A stretch of 64,000 bases of DNA from Anoxypelagibacter sp902613655. Lineage in GTDB: Bacteria > Pseudomonadota > Alphaproteobacteria > Pelagibacterales > Pelagibacteraceae. A model generated the notes under the pieces. The model was not told where the DNA came from and made no database searches. It saw only the letters and a program-made list of their open reading frames with translations. This document shows, piece after piece, positions 44,952 through 53,459 of this stretch; position 1 is the first letter of the stretch; each line of letters starts with the position of its first letter. The position numbers and the translations under genes were made by a program. The DNA lies in NCBI GenBank assembly GCA_902613655.1, contig CACMHR010000005.1, positions 17,211-81,210 on the forward strand, read 5' to 3'.

Positions 44952-46327
44952 TTTAAAAAAAAGATAGATCCAATCCCAAGAAAAGATAAAAAACCTATTA
45001 CATCAGTAATTGTGGTAACAAATACACTGGAAGCTAATGCAGGGTCAACATTGAATTTTTTTAATGAAACTGGAACTAAAATACCAAATAATCCCGCAAC
45101 AATCATATTCAATATCATTGCTACCGCTATTAAAATTGAAAGATCAAGTTCTTTGAACCAAAATTGCACAACAGTAGCAGATATAATAGCAAAAATTATT
45201 CCATTTAGTATTCCAATAACAAATTCTTTAGTAACTATTTTATAAAAATTTCCAGATGAAATTTCTTGTTTTGCGATTGCTCTTATTGTTACAGCTAATG
45301 TTTGCATTCCTGCATTTCCTCCCATTGACGCTACAATCGGCATCAATACTGCTAAAGCAACAACTTTTTCTATATCCTCTTGGAAAAAACCAATCACTAT
45401 AGATGCAATAATAGCTGTAAGCAAATTAAGGAGCAACCAGCTGAATCTTCTTTTGGTTTTTTTTAAAACACCGTCGGTAATTTCTTCATCTCCAACACCG
45501 GCTAATCTTAACACGTCTTCCTCGGCTTCTTCTTGTACAACAGTAACTACGTCATCTGCTGTAATCATTCCGATTAGTTTATTATCTTTATTAACTACAC
45601 CGGCTGAAACTAGATTATAATTTTCGAAAGTTAAACCAACTTCTTCTTTATCCATATTAACGGATATCAAAACTGGTATCTCTCTCATAATTGAATTCAT
45701 CTTAGAATTTCTTGGTGTTCTCAAAACTCTAGAAGATGGAACTGTGCCAATAGGTTTAAAATCTTTATCAACTATAAATATTTCTAAAAACTCCTCAGGT
45801 AATTCCTTGTTTTCTCTTAAATAATCTATTGTTTGACCAACGGTCCAATCACTAGGAACAGCAGTAAATTCTCTTTGCATTATTCTTGCTGCTGAATCTT
45901 CAGGATAGCTCAAACCCTCTTCTAATAGAAATCTGTCTTGAGGTGATAAATTTTCTAGTACCTTTTTCTTTTTTGTTTCTTCGATCTTTTCTAAAATTTG
46001 TAATGCATTATCGGATTCTAATTTACGTAAAATTTTTGCTATTGATTCTGGTGTTAAAAGTAAAAGAACTTCTGATTGTAATGACTCATTAAGCTCAATA
46101 AAAATTTCTGGTTCAATCGCAAACGCTTCAATTTCAATTAATTTATTTCTAGTACTAGTATCAAGATTCTCAATTAAATCTGCAACATCTGCGGCATGTA
46201 AATCTTCTAAAGTTTGATTAATAAAGGCAACATCATTACTTTTAATCTTTTGACTAAATAAATTGATAAAATCTTTATTGAAATCGACATTTACTTTTTG
46301 TTTTCCTATTGATTTAACTAAACTCAT
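44948..46327 (-). CDS. mgtE: MgtE-type magnesium transporter
   Basis: MgtE is a Mg2+-gated channel. The 459-residue protein has an N-terminal MgtE_N helical domain (about residues 35-135), two CBS domains (about 140-260) and five membrane segments (about 290-455). Family motifs include 'MPIVASMGGNAGMQTLAVTIRAIA' in outline. A ribosome-binding AGGTG lies six bases before the ATG, stronger than in most genes here. It is divergent from lipB. Confidence 0.94.
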   Translation of the reverse strand: MSLVKSIGKQKVNVDFNKDFINLFSQKIKSNDVAFINQTLEDLHAADVADLIENLDTSTRNKLIEIEAFAIEPEIFIELNESLQSEVLLLLTPESIAKILRKLESDNALQILEKIEETKKKKVLENLSPQDRFLLEEGLSYPEDSAARIMQREFTAVPSDWTVGQTIDYLRENKELPEEFLEIFIVDKDFKPIGTVPSSRVLRTPRNSKMNSIMREIPVLISVNMDKEEVGLTFENYNLVSAGVVNKDNKLIGMITADDVVTVVQEEAEEDVLRLAGVGDEEITDGVLKKTKRRFSWLLLNLLTAIIASIVIGFFQEDIEKVVALAVLMPIVASMGGNAGMQTLAVTIRAIAKQEISSGNFYKIVTKEFVIGILNGIIFAIISATVVQFWFKELDLSILIAVAMILNMIVAGLFGILVPVSLKKFNVDPALASSVFVTTITDVIGFLSFLGIGSIFFLN

Positions 46328-46350
46328 ATAACACCTAAATATTTTAATTT

Positions 46351-46379
46351 TTGAGACTTTTAGTTTATCTGGTGATAAA
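46351..46379 (+). promoter_or_regulatory. Probable promoter of lipB
   Basis: TTGAGA (46351-46356), a 17-base spacer and GATAAA (46374-46379) lie in the 64-base divergent mgtE/lipB gap. The start would fall at about 46386, six bases before the ATG. TAAAAT at 46376-46381 with a 19-base spacer is an alternative -10 box. Confidence 0.4.
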
Positions 46380-46391
46380 ATTCAATTTAAA

Positions 46392-46997
46392 ATGGACATA
46401 GAATTTAAAATTAGTAAAAACCCAGTAAATTACAAAAAAGCACTTATGTTTCTAGAAAAAAGAGTCGAATTAGTTAAGCAAGGTGGCAAAGAATTAGTGT
46501 GGCTTTTAGAACATCCATTAACTTATAGTGCGGGTATAAGATCAAAAAAAGAGGAAATATTAGATAAATCAATTACTGTGATAAAAACAAATCGTGGGGG
46601 AAAAATCACCCTACATAACCCGGGACAACAAATTGTTTATTTTGTTCTAAATCTAAACAAAAGAAAAAAGGATATTAGAAACTTGGTAAGACAAATAGAA
46701 AATATAATAATAAAATTCCTCAGTATTTATAAAGTCAAATCTAATTCCGATGAAAAAAATGTAGGTATTTGGATTAAAGATAAAAAGGTTGCTGCTATAG
46801 GCATCCGGGTTTCACGTTGGATTGCTTATCATGGGTTTTCTATAAATATTAAAAATAACTTAAATGATTACAAAAAGATTTTACCTTGTGGGTTAAAAAA
46901 CGAAAAAATAACTTCTCTAAAAAATGAAAAAAAAGATATATCAAACGTCAAAAAAAATCTTACAACAATAATACAAGAGAATTTATATAAGATTTAA
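46392..46997 (+). CDS. lipB: Octanoyltransferase (lipoate biosynthesis)
   Basis: LipB moves octanoyl groups from ACP to lipoyl domains of 2-oxoacid dehydrogenases. The 201-residue product has 'LLEHPLTYSAGI', 'NRGGKITLHNPGQQIVYF', the catalytic Lys in 'KKVAAIGIRVSRW' and the catalytic Cys in 'ILPCGLKN'. The 3' end overlaps the convergent rluC by four bases, sharing a palindromic TTAA as stop on both strands. Confidence 0.95.
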   Translation: MDIEFKISKNPVNYKKALMFLEKRVELVKQGGKELVWLLEHPLTYSAGIRSKKEEILDKSITVIKTNRGGKITLHNPGQQIVYFVLNLNKRKKDIRNLVRQIENIIIKFLSIYKVKSNSDEKNVGIWIKDKKVAAIGIRVSRWIAYHGFSINIKNNLNDYKKILPCGLKNEKITSLKNEKKDISNVKKNLTTIIQENLYKI

Positions 46998-47896
46998 AAC
47001 CTTGTTTTAAGCAATCTGGAAAAATCTTCGCTATATTTTGCTTCAAAATTATATTTTATATTATTAATCATAAATCTAATTTTATAAGCGTGAAGCATTA
47101 TATTTTTAAATTTTTGTTTTTTTTCAAGATTATAAAATGAATATTTATTGTCACCAATTATAGGGTGACCAATATTATAAAGTTGTTTTCTTAATTGGTG
47201 CTTTCTTCCAGTAATTGGTTTTAATTCTAAAAAAGAATTTTTATCGTTACTTCTTATTATTTTAATATATGAAATAGCTTTTTGAACAATTTTTTTATTA
47301 TTTTCATAAAAAGTTAGTTCATCCTGAAGGATTTTAATATCTCTATTAACTCTGCCTTGTGTTATCGCTAAATAAGTTTTGTGTATTTTCCTAATTCTGA
47401 AAAGTGATGTAAAGAGCTGAGCGTACTCTCTATTTTTAGCAACAATCATTACACCTGAGGTTTCTTTATCAAGTCTGTGAACTATATAAGGTTTAGAATC
47501 TAAAAAATATTTGGTCTCTCTAAGAATATCAATGATATTCTTAAAAGACTTAGTGCCTGATTGCACAGGTATACCGCTAGGTTTATTTATGACTATAAAA
47601 TTTTCATTATCTTCAATTATAAAATCCTCGTAATTTTTTTTTTCTTTATTTGAAGGTTTATACTTTTCTATTTTGTTGCTTTTTGAAGGTTTTAAATTAT
47701 CTATTTCATAGATATCTATTTTATCATTAAGTTTTACTCTATAAGATGTTTTTATCCTTTTTTTATTAACTTTTATCTTTTTTTTTCTAATTAATCTCTC
47801 AATTAATGATTGAGGATATTTACCAATATTTAACTTAAACCATCTATCAAAACGACAGTTATTATAGTCTTTGCTGACTGTGAAAGTTTTTGGCAT
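46994..47896 (-). CDS. RluC/RluD-family 23S rRNA pseudouridine synthase
   Basis: An S4 RNA-binding domain (about residues 1-80) precedes the RluA-type catalytic domain. The catalytic Asp is in 'IVHRLDKETSGVMIVAKN', followed by 'KTYLAI' and 'GRKHQLRKQLYNIGHPIIGDNKY' in outline. The 300-residue product best fits RluC, but RluD cannot be excluded from sequence alone. A10 and A9 runs in the gene are in frame. It sits after rplQ with a 17-base gap. Confidence 0.9.
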   Translation of the reverse strand: MPKTFTVSKDYNNCRFDRWFKLNIGKYPQSLIERLIRKKKIKVNKKRIKTSYRVKLNDKIDIYEIDNLKPSKSNKIEKYKPSNKEKKNYEDFIIEDNENFIVINKPSGIPVQSGTKSFKNIIDILRETKYFLDSKPYIVHRLDKETSGVMIVAKNREYAQLFTSLFRIRKIHKTYLAITQGRVNRDIKILQDELTFYENNKKIVQKAISYIKIIRSNDKNSFLELKPITGRKHQLRKQLYNIGHPIIGDNKYSFYNLEKKQKFKNIMLHAYKIRFMINNIKYNFEAKYSEDFSRLLKTRF

Positions 47897-47913
47897 TGAA
47901 GTTTATATTAATA

Positions 47914-48360
47914 TTATTTTGCGGCTACTTTAGGAGCGGTTTCTTTTTTATCTTTAGTAGCTTTTTCAACTTTTTTTGGTTTATCAACTTTTTTTGCATT
48001 TACATCTCTGTCAACTAACTCTATCACTGCCATTGGGGCATCGTCACCTGTTCTAAATCCAGCTTTTAGGACTCTTGAATATCCCCCTTTTCTATTAGCA
48101 TACCTTTTAGATAAAATATCAAAAACCTTTTTAACTGACTTTTGATCTTGCAATTTTGAAAAAAGATCTTTTTTTTTGCTGAGTTTTGCATCTTTTCCGA
48201 TTGTTATAACTTTATCAATTTTTGGTTTTAACTCTTTAGCTTTTGGTAATGTGGTAATTATTTGCTCATATTTTATTAAAGAGTTAAGCATATTTTTAAA
48301 AAGCGCTTTCCTGTGCTCCGAGTTCTTATTAAGCTTTCTGTAACCGAATTTATGTCTCAT
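47914..48360 (-). CDS. rplQ: 50S ribosomal protein L17
   Basis: L17 lies near the peptide exit of the large subunit. The core 'MRHKFGYRKLNKNSEHRKALFKNM' pattern and 'YANRKGGYSRVLKAGFRTGDDAPMAVIELV' are typical. Beyond about residue 120 the 148-residue protein has a Lys/Ala-rich tail not found in the 127-residue E. coli form. It is the last gene of the alpha operon, following rpoA as usual. Confidence 0.96.
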   Translation of the reverse strand: MRHKFGYRKLNKNSEHRKALFKNMLNSLIKYEQIITTLPKAKELKPKIDKVITIGKDAKLSKKKDLFSKLQDQKSVKKVFDILSKRYANRKGGYSRVLKAGFRTGDDAPMAVIELVDRDVNAKKVDKPKKVEKATKDKKETAPKVAAK

Positions 48361-48364
48361 TTAA

Positions 48365-49396
48365 TTAATAAGTGTTTTCTTCAAGTTTTTTTGAGAGTTC
48401 TGCTATATTATCAGGTGGCCAATTAGGAATTTCCATTCCTAAGTAAAGCGACATAGAGCTTAAAACTTCTTTAATTTCATTTAAAGATTTTCTGCCAAAA
48501 TTTGGTGTTCTTAACATTTCGGGTTCAGTTTTTTGTACAAGATCGCCAATATAAATAATATTATCATTTTTTAAGCAGTTCATAGATCTGACCGAAAGTT
48601 CCAACTCTTCAACTCTTTTTAATAAATTTTTATTAAATTCAGGTTCTGTTGAAGTTACAGGTTTTGGTGCTTCTTTAGGATCTTCAAAATTTACAAACAT
48701 TGATAATTGATCTTGAAAGATTCTTGCAGCGAATGCTATTGCATCTTCTGCGGCTACAGTACCATTAGTTTCAACTTCCATTACTAATTTATCATAATCA
48801 AGAGCTGATCCAGCTCTTGTGCTTTCTATTTTAAAAGATACTTTTTTAACAGGACTAAACAATGAATCTATTGCTATCATGCCCAAGGGTGTATCCTCGG
48901 ACTTATTTTGTTGTGCAAGTACATACCCTCTTCCATTGTTTACGACTAATTCCATATGAAATTTTGTTTTTTCGTCTAAATTACAAATAGTTTGTTCTGG
49001 ATTTAATATTTCTATGTCAGCTATTTGAGCTATATCTTTAGCTTTTACTTCCTTTGGTCCCTCCGCATCTAAGATCAACTTTTTTGGCCCATCAGAGTTT
49101 AATTTTAGTGCTAGATTTTTTACATTTAAAACTATATCCGTCACATCTTCCCTTACACCTTTTATTGAAGAGAACTCATGTAACACACCGTCTATTTGAA
49201 TAGCAGTGACTGCAGCACCTTGTATTGATGACAACAGTATTCTCCTTAAAGAATTACCAATAGTTTGACCAAAACCTTTTTCTAGTGGTTCAGCAATTAC
49301 TGTTGCAAAAGCTTTGTCCTCGCTGCTTTGTATATCTAATTTTTTTGGTTTAGTTAATGCTTTCCAATTTTTATCAATTATATTTACATTTTCCAT
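48365..49396 (-). CDS. rpoA: RNA polymerase alpha subunit
   Basis: RpoA nucleates RNA polymerase assembly. The N-terminal dimerisation domain shows 'EPLEKGFGQTIGNSLRRILLSS', and the C-terminal DNA-binding domain (about residues 255-325) has 'SVRSMNCLKNDNIIYIGDLVQ' and 'FGRKSLNEIKEVL'. The length of 343 residues is normal. Its start overlaps the rpsK stop by one base. Confidence 0.97.
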   Translation of the reverse strand: MENVNIIDKNWKALTKPKKLDIQSSEDKAFATVIAEPLEKGFGQTIGNSLRRILLSSIQGAAVTAIQIDGVLHEFSSIKGVREDVTDIVLNVKNLALKLNSDGPKKLILDAEGPKEVKAKDIAQIADIEILNPEQTICNLDEKTKFHMELVVNNGRGYVLAQQNKSEDTPLGMIAIDSLFSPVKKVSFKIESTRAGSALDYDKLVMEVETNGTVAAEDAIAFAARIFQDQLSMFVNFEDPKEAPKPVTSTEPEFNKNLLKRVEELELSVRSMNCLKNDNIIYIGDLVQKTEPEMLRTPNFGRKSLNEIKEVLSSMSLYLGMEIPNWPPDNIAELSKKLEENTY

Positions 49397-49846
49397 TAAA
49401 CTCTCCTTTTTTTTGGTGGCCTTGTGCCGTTGTGTGGCATTGGCGTTGTGTCTTTGATTGACAAAATTTTAAATCCTCTAGACTGTAATGCTCTTAAAGC
49501 TGTTTCTCTTCCTGAACCTGGACCTTTAACTTGCACTGACAACGTTCTTAATCCCATATCATATGCTTTGCTGCCAGCATCATCTGCTGCTACCTGTGCC
49601 GCATATGGAGTGGATTTTCGAGATCCTTTAAAACCTTTTGAACCTGCTGATGACCAAGAGATAACATTGCCGTTCTCATCAGCTATTGAAATAATTGTGT
49701 TATTGAAAGTAGAATTCACAAAAGCTATTCCTGAAGATATATTTTTCTTTTCTTTCTTTTTTTTCTTAAATTTCTGTTTTTGAACTTTTGTTTCTAAATT
49801 ATTATCTGTTTTTTTTTTCAGTCTGTTTTTCAGTTTTTTTATTCAT
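49396..49846 (-). CDS. rpsK: 30S ribosomal protein S11, frame broken once at an A10 run near the start
   Basis: S11 forms part of the 30S platform. The conserved body runs from 'GIAFVNSTFNNTI' to 'TPMPHNGTRPPKKRRV'. An uninterrupted frame only begins inside the gene. The expected start, ATG at 49846 directly after the rpsM stop, opens 'MNKKTEKQTEKK' and then meets an A10 run (T10 on + at 49809-49818) and an early stop. With one A fewer it joins the body through a Lys-rich segment, giving 149 residues. The N-terminal extension is longer than usual. Confidence 0.93.
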
Positions 49847-50230
49847 TTATTTTTTCATAGGAGTAAGTTTTTTACCTGCAATGGCAATAGCTTTACCTTT
49901 TCTAGTTCTCGCATTACAATGAGTTCTTTGACCTCTAACTGGTAATTTTTTTTTATGTCTTGATCCTCTGTATGAGGCTAAATCTACAAGTCTTTTTATA
50001 TTCATAGAAACTTCTCTTCTAAGATCACCTTCAACTTTATAGTTTTGATCTATATACTCTCTTATTTTTAACACTTCATCCTCGCTAAGATTATTTACTC
50101 TTTTATTAAGGGGAATATTTAATTTTTCACATATAAGTTTAGAGTTATGGTCTCCTATACCGTGTATGTATGTTAGTGCGATATGAACGATTTTGTCTTG
50201 CGGAATATTAACGCCTGCAATTCTAGCCAT
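49847..50230 (-). CDS. rpsM: 30S ribosomal protein S13
   Basis: S13 contacts tRNA and the large subunit from the 30S head. 'RIAGVNIPQDKIVHIALTYIHGIG' in outline starts the protein, and 'VEGDLRREVSMNIKRLVDL' and 'RHKKKLPVRGQRTHCNARTRKG' follow. The 127-residue length is normal. It leads the rpsM-rpsK-rpoA-rplQ unit and has its own probable promoter at the adk end. Confidence 0.97.
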   Translation of the reverse strand: MARIAGVNIPQDKIVHIALTYIHGIGDHNSKLICEKLNIPLNKRVNNLSEDEVLKIREYIDQNYKVEGDLRREVSMNIKRLVDLASYRGSRHKKKLPVRGQRTHCNARTRKGKAIAIAGKKLTPMKK

Positions 50231-50251
50231 ATAAAGATTTTTTAATTTGTA

Positions 50252-50279
50252 TTTATATGTTCAAATTCCTTAAAGTCAA
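50252..50279 (-). promoter_or_regulatory. Probable promoter of rpsM-rpsK-rpoA-rplQ
   Basis: On the - strand, TTGACT (50279-50274), which overlaps the adk stop codon, a 16-base spacer and TATAAA (50257-50252) form a good sigma-70 match in the 45-base adk/rpsM gap. The expected start at about 50245 gives a leader of roughly 15 bases. This would let the alpha operon be expressed apart from the upstream spc genes. Confidence 0.5.
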
Positions 50280-50848
50280 CCCTTGATAGCCTCAATTAAC
50301 ACGCTAATTTCACTATTAATTTTGGATATTTCTGCCTCACCATTTACAACTTTAAGTAAATTTGATTGCTTATAATAATCTAAGACCGGTTCAGAGGATT
50401 TTTCATAAGTCTTAAACCTTTTAATTGCTATTTCCTCGCTATCATCAGCCCTATTTTCTTGAGTTTGTCTTTCTAAAATTCTTTTTTTAATCGTTTCTAA
50501 ACTTACAGACAATTTTAATACAATATCTATTTTTTGTTTATATTTAATTAATAGATCATCTAAGTTTTTTGCTTGAATTAAAGATCTTGGATAACCATCA
50601 AAAATAATTTTGTTTTTGTAATTATCATTAGAGATAAATTTCTCAATCAAATCATTCACTATTTTATCTGAAACTAGTTCTCCAGAATTTATGGTTGATG
50701 ATATTTTAGATCCTAGAGGTGTTTTATTTTTAATTTCATTTCGTAAAAGATCACCGGTGGACAATTGGTATAAATTAAATTTATTTACAATAAATTTAGA
50801 TTGAGTACCCTTGCCAGCACCTGGTGGTCCAAATATAACTATATTCAT
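50276..50848 (-). CDS. adk: Adenylate kinase
   Basis: Adk interconverts AMP, ADP and ATP. The P-loop 'GPPGAGKGT' is at residues 7-15, 'STGDLLRNEI' binds AMP, and 'DGYPRSLIQA' follows. The LID region is short ('RQTQENRADDSEE'), so this is the roughly 190-residue short form common in alphaproteobacteria. The secY-adk-rpsM order is standard. Confidence 0.96.
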   Translation of the reverse strand: MNIVIFGPPGAGKGTQSKFIVNKFNLYQLSTGDLLRNEIKNKTPLGSKISSTINSGELVSDKIVNDLIEKFISNDNYKNKIIFDGYPRSLIQAKNLDDLLIKYKQKIDIVLKLSVSLETIKKRILERQTQENRADDSEEIAIKRFKTYEKSSEPVLDYYKQSNLLKVVNGEAEISKINSEISVLIEAIKG

Positions 50849-50850
50849 TA

Positions 50851-52137
50851 TTATTTACCGAATTTTGCTTTTTTTATTAATGACTCATATTGTGAACTCA
50901 TTAATCTTGTTTGAACTTGTGTAACTGTATCCATTGCTACAACTACAACAATTAAAACAGAAGTACCTCCCAAATAAAATGGTATTGGATATTTTGCTAT
51001 TAAAAATTCAGGCATTAAACAAACTAGTGTTAGGTAACAAGCTCCGATGGTTGTTAACTTTGTCAAGATATCTTCTATATAATCAGCTGTTCTTTCACCA
51101 GGTCTTATACCTGGAACATATCCGCCATATTTTCTTAAATTTTCTGCTGTCTCTTTGGGATTAAAAACAATTGAGGTGTAAAAAAAACAAAAGAAAATTA
51201 TACCTGATGCGTAAAGTAGCATATATAAAGGTTTTCCTTGTGAAAATAAAGAAGAGATATTTAAAAACAAATCAGACTCAGCTAAACCAAAATTGGAAAA
51301 AGTTATTGGTAATAAGAGTAACGCTGATGCAAAAATTGCAGGTATTACACCTGCTGTATTTATTTTTAAAGGTAAATGAGATGATTGACCACCATAAACT
51401 TTATTTCCCATTTGTCTTTTTGGATAATTAATTAAGATTTTCCTCATAGCTCTCTCCATAAAAACTATAAACATAACTGTAACAATTATTAATATAAAAA
51501 TTCCAATTATCATTGTTGCAGATAAAGCACCAGTTCTTCCAAGTTCGAATGTTGAGGCTAAAGCACGAGGTATCTCAGCAACAATTCCTGAAAAAATTAT
51601 AAGTGATATACCATTTCCAATACCTCTTGATGTTATTTGTTCACCTAACCACATTAAAAATGTTGTCCCAGCAACCAAAGAAATCATTGTCATTATTTTA
51701 AAATTCAGTCCGGGATTTAAAACTAAGTTACCTGCATTTTCTAAACCAGCAGCAACTCCATAACCTTGTAAACATGCAATTAATACTGTCCCATATCTTG
51801 TGATTTGTGTTATTTTTTTTCTACCAATCTCACCTTGATCTTTTAAATTTTTAAAGTAATCAGATACTCCAGTAAGTAATTGAACAATAATGGATGCAGA
51901 AATATATGGCATTATTCCTAAAGCAAAAATTGCCATCCTTTGAACAGCACCACCTGAAAAAACATTAAACATCCCCAGCAAGCCTTTTTGACTCGTGGAC
52001 ATCATTTCTGAAAGAGCTACGGGATCAATCCCTGCAAGAGGGACATATGTGCCTAATCGATAAACTGACAAGATAAAGATTGTAAAGAAAATTCTGTTTC
52101 TTAGGTCTGATGATTGATTGATATCGCCGTTAGCCAT
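50851..52137 (-). CDS. secY: Protein translocase subunit SecY
   Basis: SecY is the channel of the Sec translocon. The 428-residue protein shows ten hydrophobic membrane segments and the signature 'GIMPYISASIIVQLL' near residue 73. 'SRGIGNGISLIIFSGI' and the C-terminal loop 'PGIRPGERTADYIEDIL' are conserved. It lies in its usual spc operon position after rplO. Confidence 0.97.
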   Translation of the reverse strand: MANGDINQSSDLRNRIFFTIFILSVYRLGTYVPLAGIDPVALSEMMSTSQKGLLGMFNVFSGGAVQRMAIFALGIMPYISASIIVQLLTGVSDYFKNLKDQGEIGRKKITQITRYGTVLIACLQGYGVAAGLENAGNLVLNPGLNFKIMTMISLVAGTTFLMWLGEQITSRGIGNGISLIIFSGIVAEIPRALASTFELGRTGALSATMIIGIFILIIVTVMFIVFMERAMRKILINYPKRQMGNKVYGGQSSHLPLKINTAGVIPAIFASALLLLPITFSNFGLAESDLFLNISSLFSQGKPLYMLLYASGIIFFCFFYTSIVFNPKETAENLRKYGGYVPGIRPGERTADYIEDILTKLTTIGACYLTLVCLMPEFLIAKYPIPFYLGGTSVLIVVVVAMDTVTQVQTRLMSSQYESLIKKAKFGK

Positions 52138-52141
52138 TTTA

Positions 52142-52600
52142 TTAAGCTTTTTCTTTTAGTATACTTATAACTCCACCAGCTTTTTCTATCTTTAACTTAG
52201 CAGATTTAGAAATGAAATCAGCCTTAATATTTAATTTTTCTTTGATCTCACCATTTCCAAGGATCTTTAATTTATCGTATTTTTTTCCAATAAGTTTTTT
52301 TGAAGCTAGGTTTTTAATACTTATCTCGTCTTGTGCTTTAATTTTTTTATTTTTTATAAAATTTTCAATATCAGAAATGTTTATTATAGCTATGTTCTTT
52401 TTAATCAATGGCTTAAATCCTCTTTTTGGAAGTCTTCTATAAAGTGGCATTTGTCCACCTTCAAAGCTTTTAATTGCAACGCCAGACCTTGATTTTTGTC
52501 CTTTTACACCTCGACCAGATGTTTTTCCTTTGCCAGAACCAATTCCTCTTCCAACTCTCATCTTAGTATAATTTGTTTTTACTAGTGTATTTAGTTTCAT
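52142..52600 (-). CDS. rplO: 50S ribosomal protein L15
   Basis: The N-terminal extension that threads into 23S rRNA is typical: 'RVGRGIGSGKGKTSGRGVKGQKSRSG' in outline, followed by 'FEGGQMPLYRRLPKRGFKP'. The C-terminal domain ends 'KAGGVISIL'. The 152-residue length is normal. It follows rpsE by two bases, so rpmD (L30), normally between them, is absent. Confidence 0.97.
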   Translation of the reverse strand: MKLNTLVKTNYTKMRVGRGIGSGKGKTSGRGVKGQKSRSGVAIKSFEGGQMPLYRRLPKRGFKPLIKKNIAIINISDIENFIKNKKIKAQDEISIKNLASKKLIGKKYDKLKILGNGEIKEKLNIKADFISKSAKLKIEKAGGVISILKEKA

Positions 52601-52602
52601 TT

Positions 52603-53103
52603 TTAATTTTCTCTTTGTTTAATAATTTCTGATATTTTTTTTCCTCTTAAAGTTGATAAAAACTTTGGAGAGCTTTGATTTTTTAATCCTTGCATAAGGG
52701 CTTTTAAAACATTGTGAGGATTTGCTGAACCTAGTGATTTAGCGACCACATCTTGAATACCAAGCACCTCGCAAACAGATCTCATGGCACCTCCTGCAAT
52801 GATGCCTGTACCCGTAGGTGCTGATCTCATCAGTATTTTTCCTGATCCGCTTTTGGATAAAATATCGTGGTGTAGTGTTCTGCCGTCTTTTAGAGGTATT
52901 TTAAACATGTTTCGCTTAGCTAATTCCGTAGCTTTTTTAATTGCGTCTGGAACTTGTTTTGATTTACCTTTTCCTATTCCTATTGAACCTTTCTGATTTC
53001 CAACAACAACTAAAGCTGCAAAACCAAATCTTCTACCTCCTTTTACTACTTTGGTAATTCTATTTATTGCTACCAATTTTTCTACAAATTCACTATCTCT
53101 CAT
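52603..53103 (-). CDS. rpsE: 30S ribosomal protein S5
   Basis: S5 helps decoding accuracy on the 30S. The signature 'RITKVVKGGRRFGFAALVVVG' near residue 16 and 'GKGKSKQVPDAIKKATE' are present, with the C-terminal domain 'SAPTGTGIIAGGAMRSVCEVLGI' in outline. Its ATG overlaps the rplR stop in the restored frame (TGATG). Confidence 0.97.
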   Translation of the reverse strand: MRDSEFVEKLVAINRITKVVKGGRRFGFAALVVVGNQKGSIGIGKGKSKQVPDAIKKATELAKRNMFKIPLKDGRTLHHDILSKSGSGKILMRSAPTGTGIIAGGAMRSVCEVLGIQDVVAKSLGSANPHNVLKALMQGLKNQSSPKFLSTLRGKKISEIIKQREN

Positions 53104-53457
53104 CAGAAATTCAATCCATTTTTTCTCAAAGAATCAGCCAAGGCTTTAATTCTTCCGTGGTATTTGTATCCACCTCTATCAAAAAATACTTTACTAATTT
53201 TTTTTTTCAGTAGCTCGTTTAGCTAGAATTTCACCAATAGCTATAGACATTTTTGTTTTATTTAATTTGTTGCTTTTCATCTCTTTCTCATTTGATGATG
53301 CTGACACGATAGTCTTTCTTATCCTATCATCTATAATTTGTGCTGAAATATTTTTCAAAGACTTTGAAACTGTGATTCTAAATCTGTTTGTATTTATTTT
53401 TCTTAATTTAGATCTGTTTCTTAAAACTCTTTTATTTCTAGAATTTTGACGTTTCAT
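53103..53457 (-). CDS. rplR: 50S ribosomal protein L18, frame broken once at an A10 run
   Basis: L18 binds 5S rRNA. The N-terminal 87 residues read normally ('NRFRITVSKSLKNISAQIID') and then stop right after an A10 run (T10 on + at 53198-53207). The adjacent frame carries the missing conserved end, 'KVFFDRGGYKYHGRIKALAD', with a TGA at 53105-53103 that overlaps the rpsE ATG. One base fewer gives 117 residues, exactly the E. coli length. As L18 is essential in most bacteria, a sequence error or productive slippage is far likelier than a real null allele. Confidence 0.93.
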
Positions 53458-53459
53458 AA

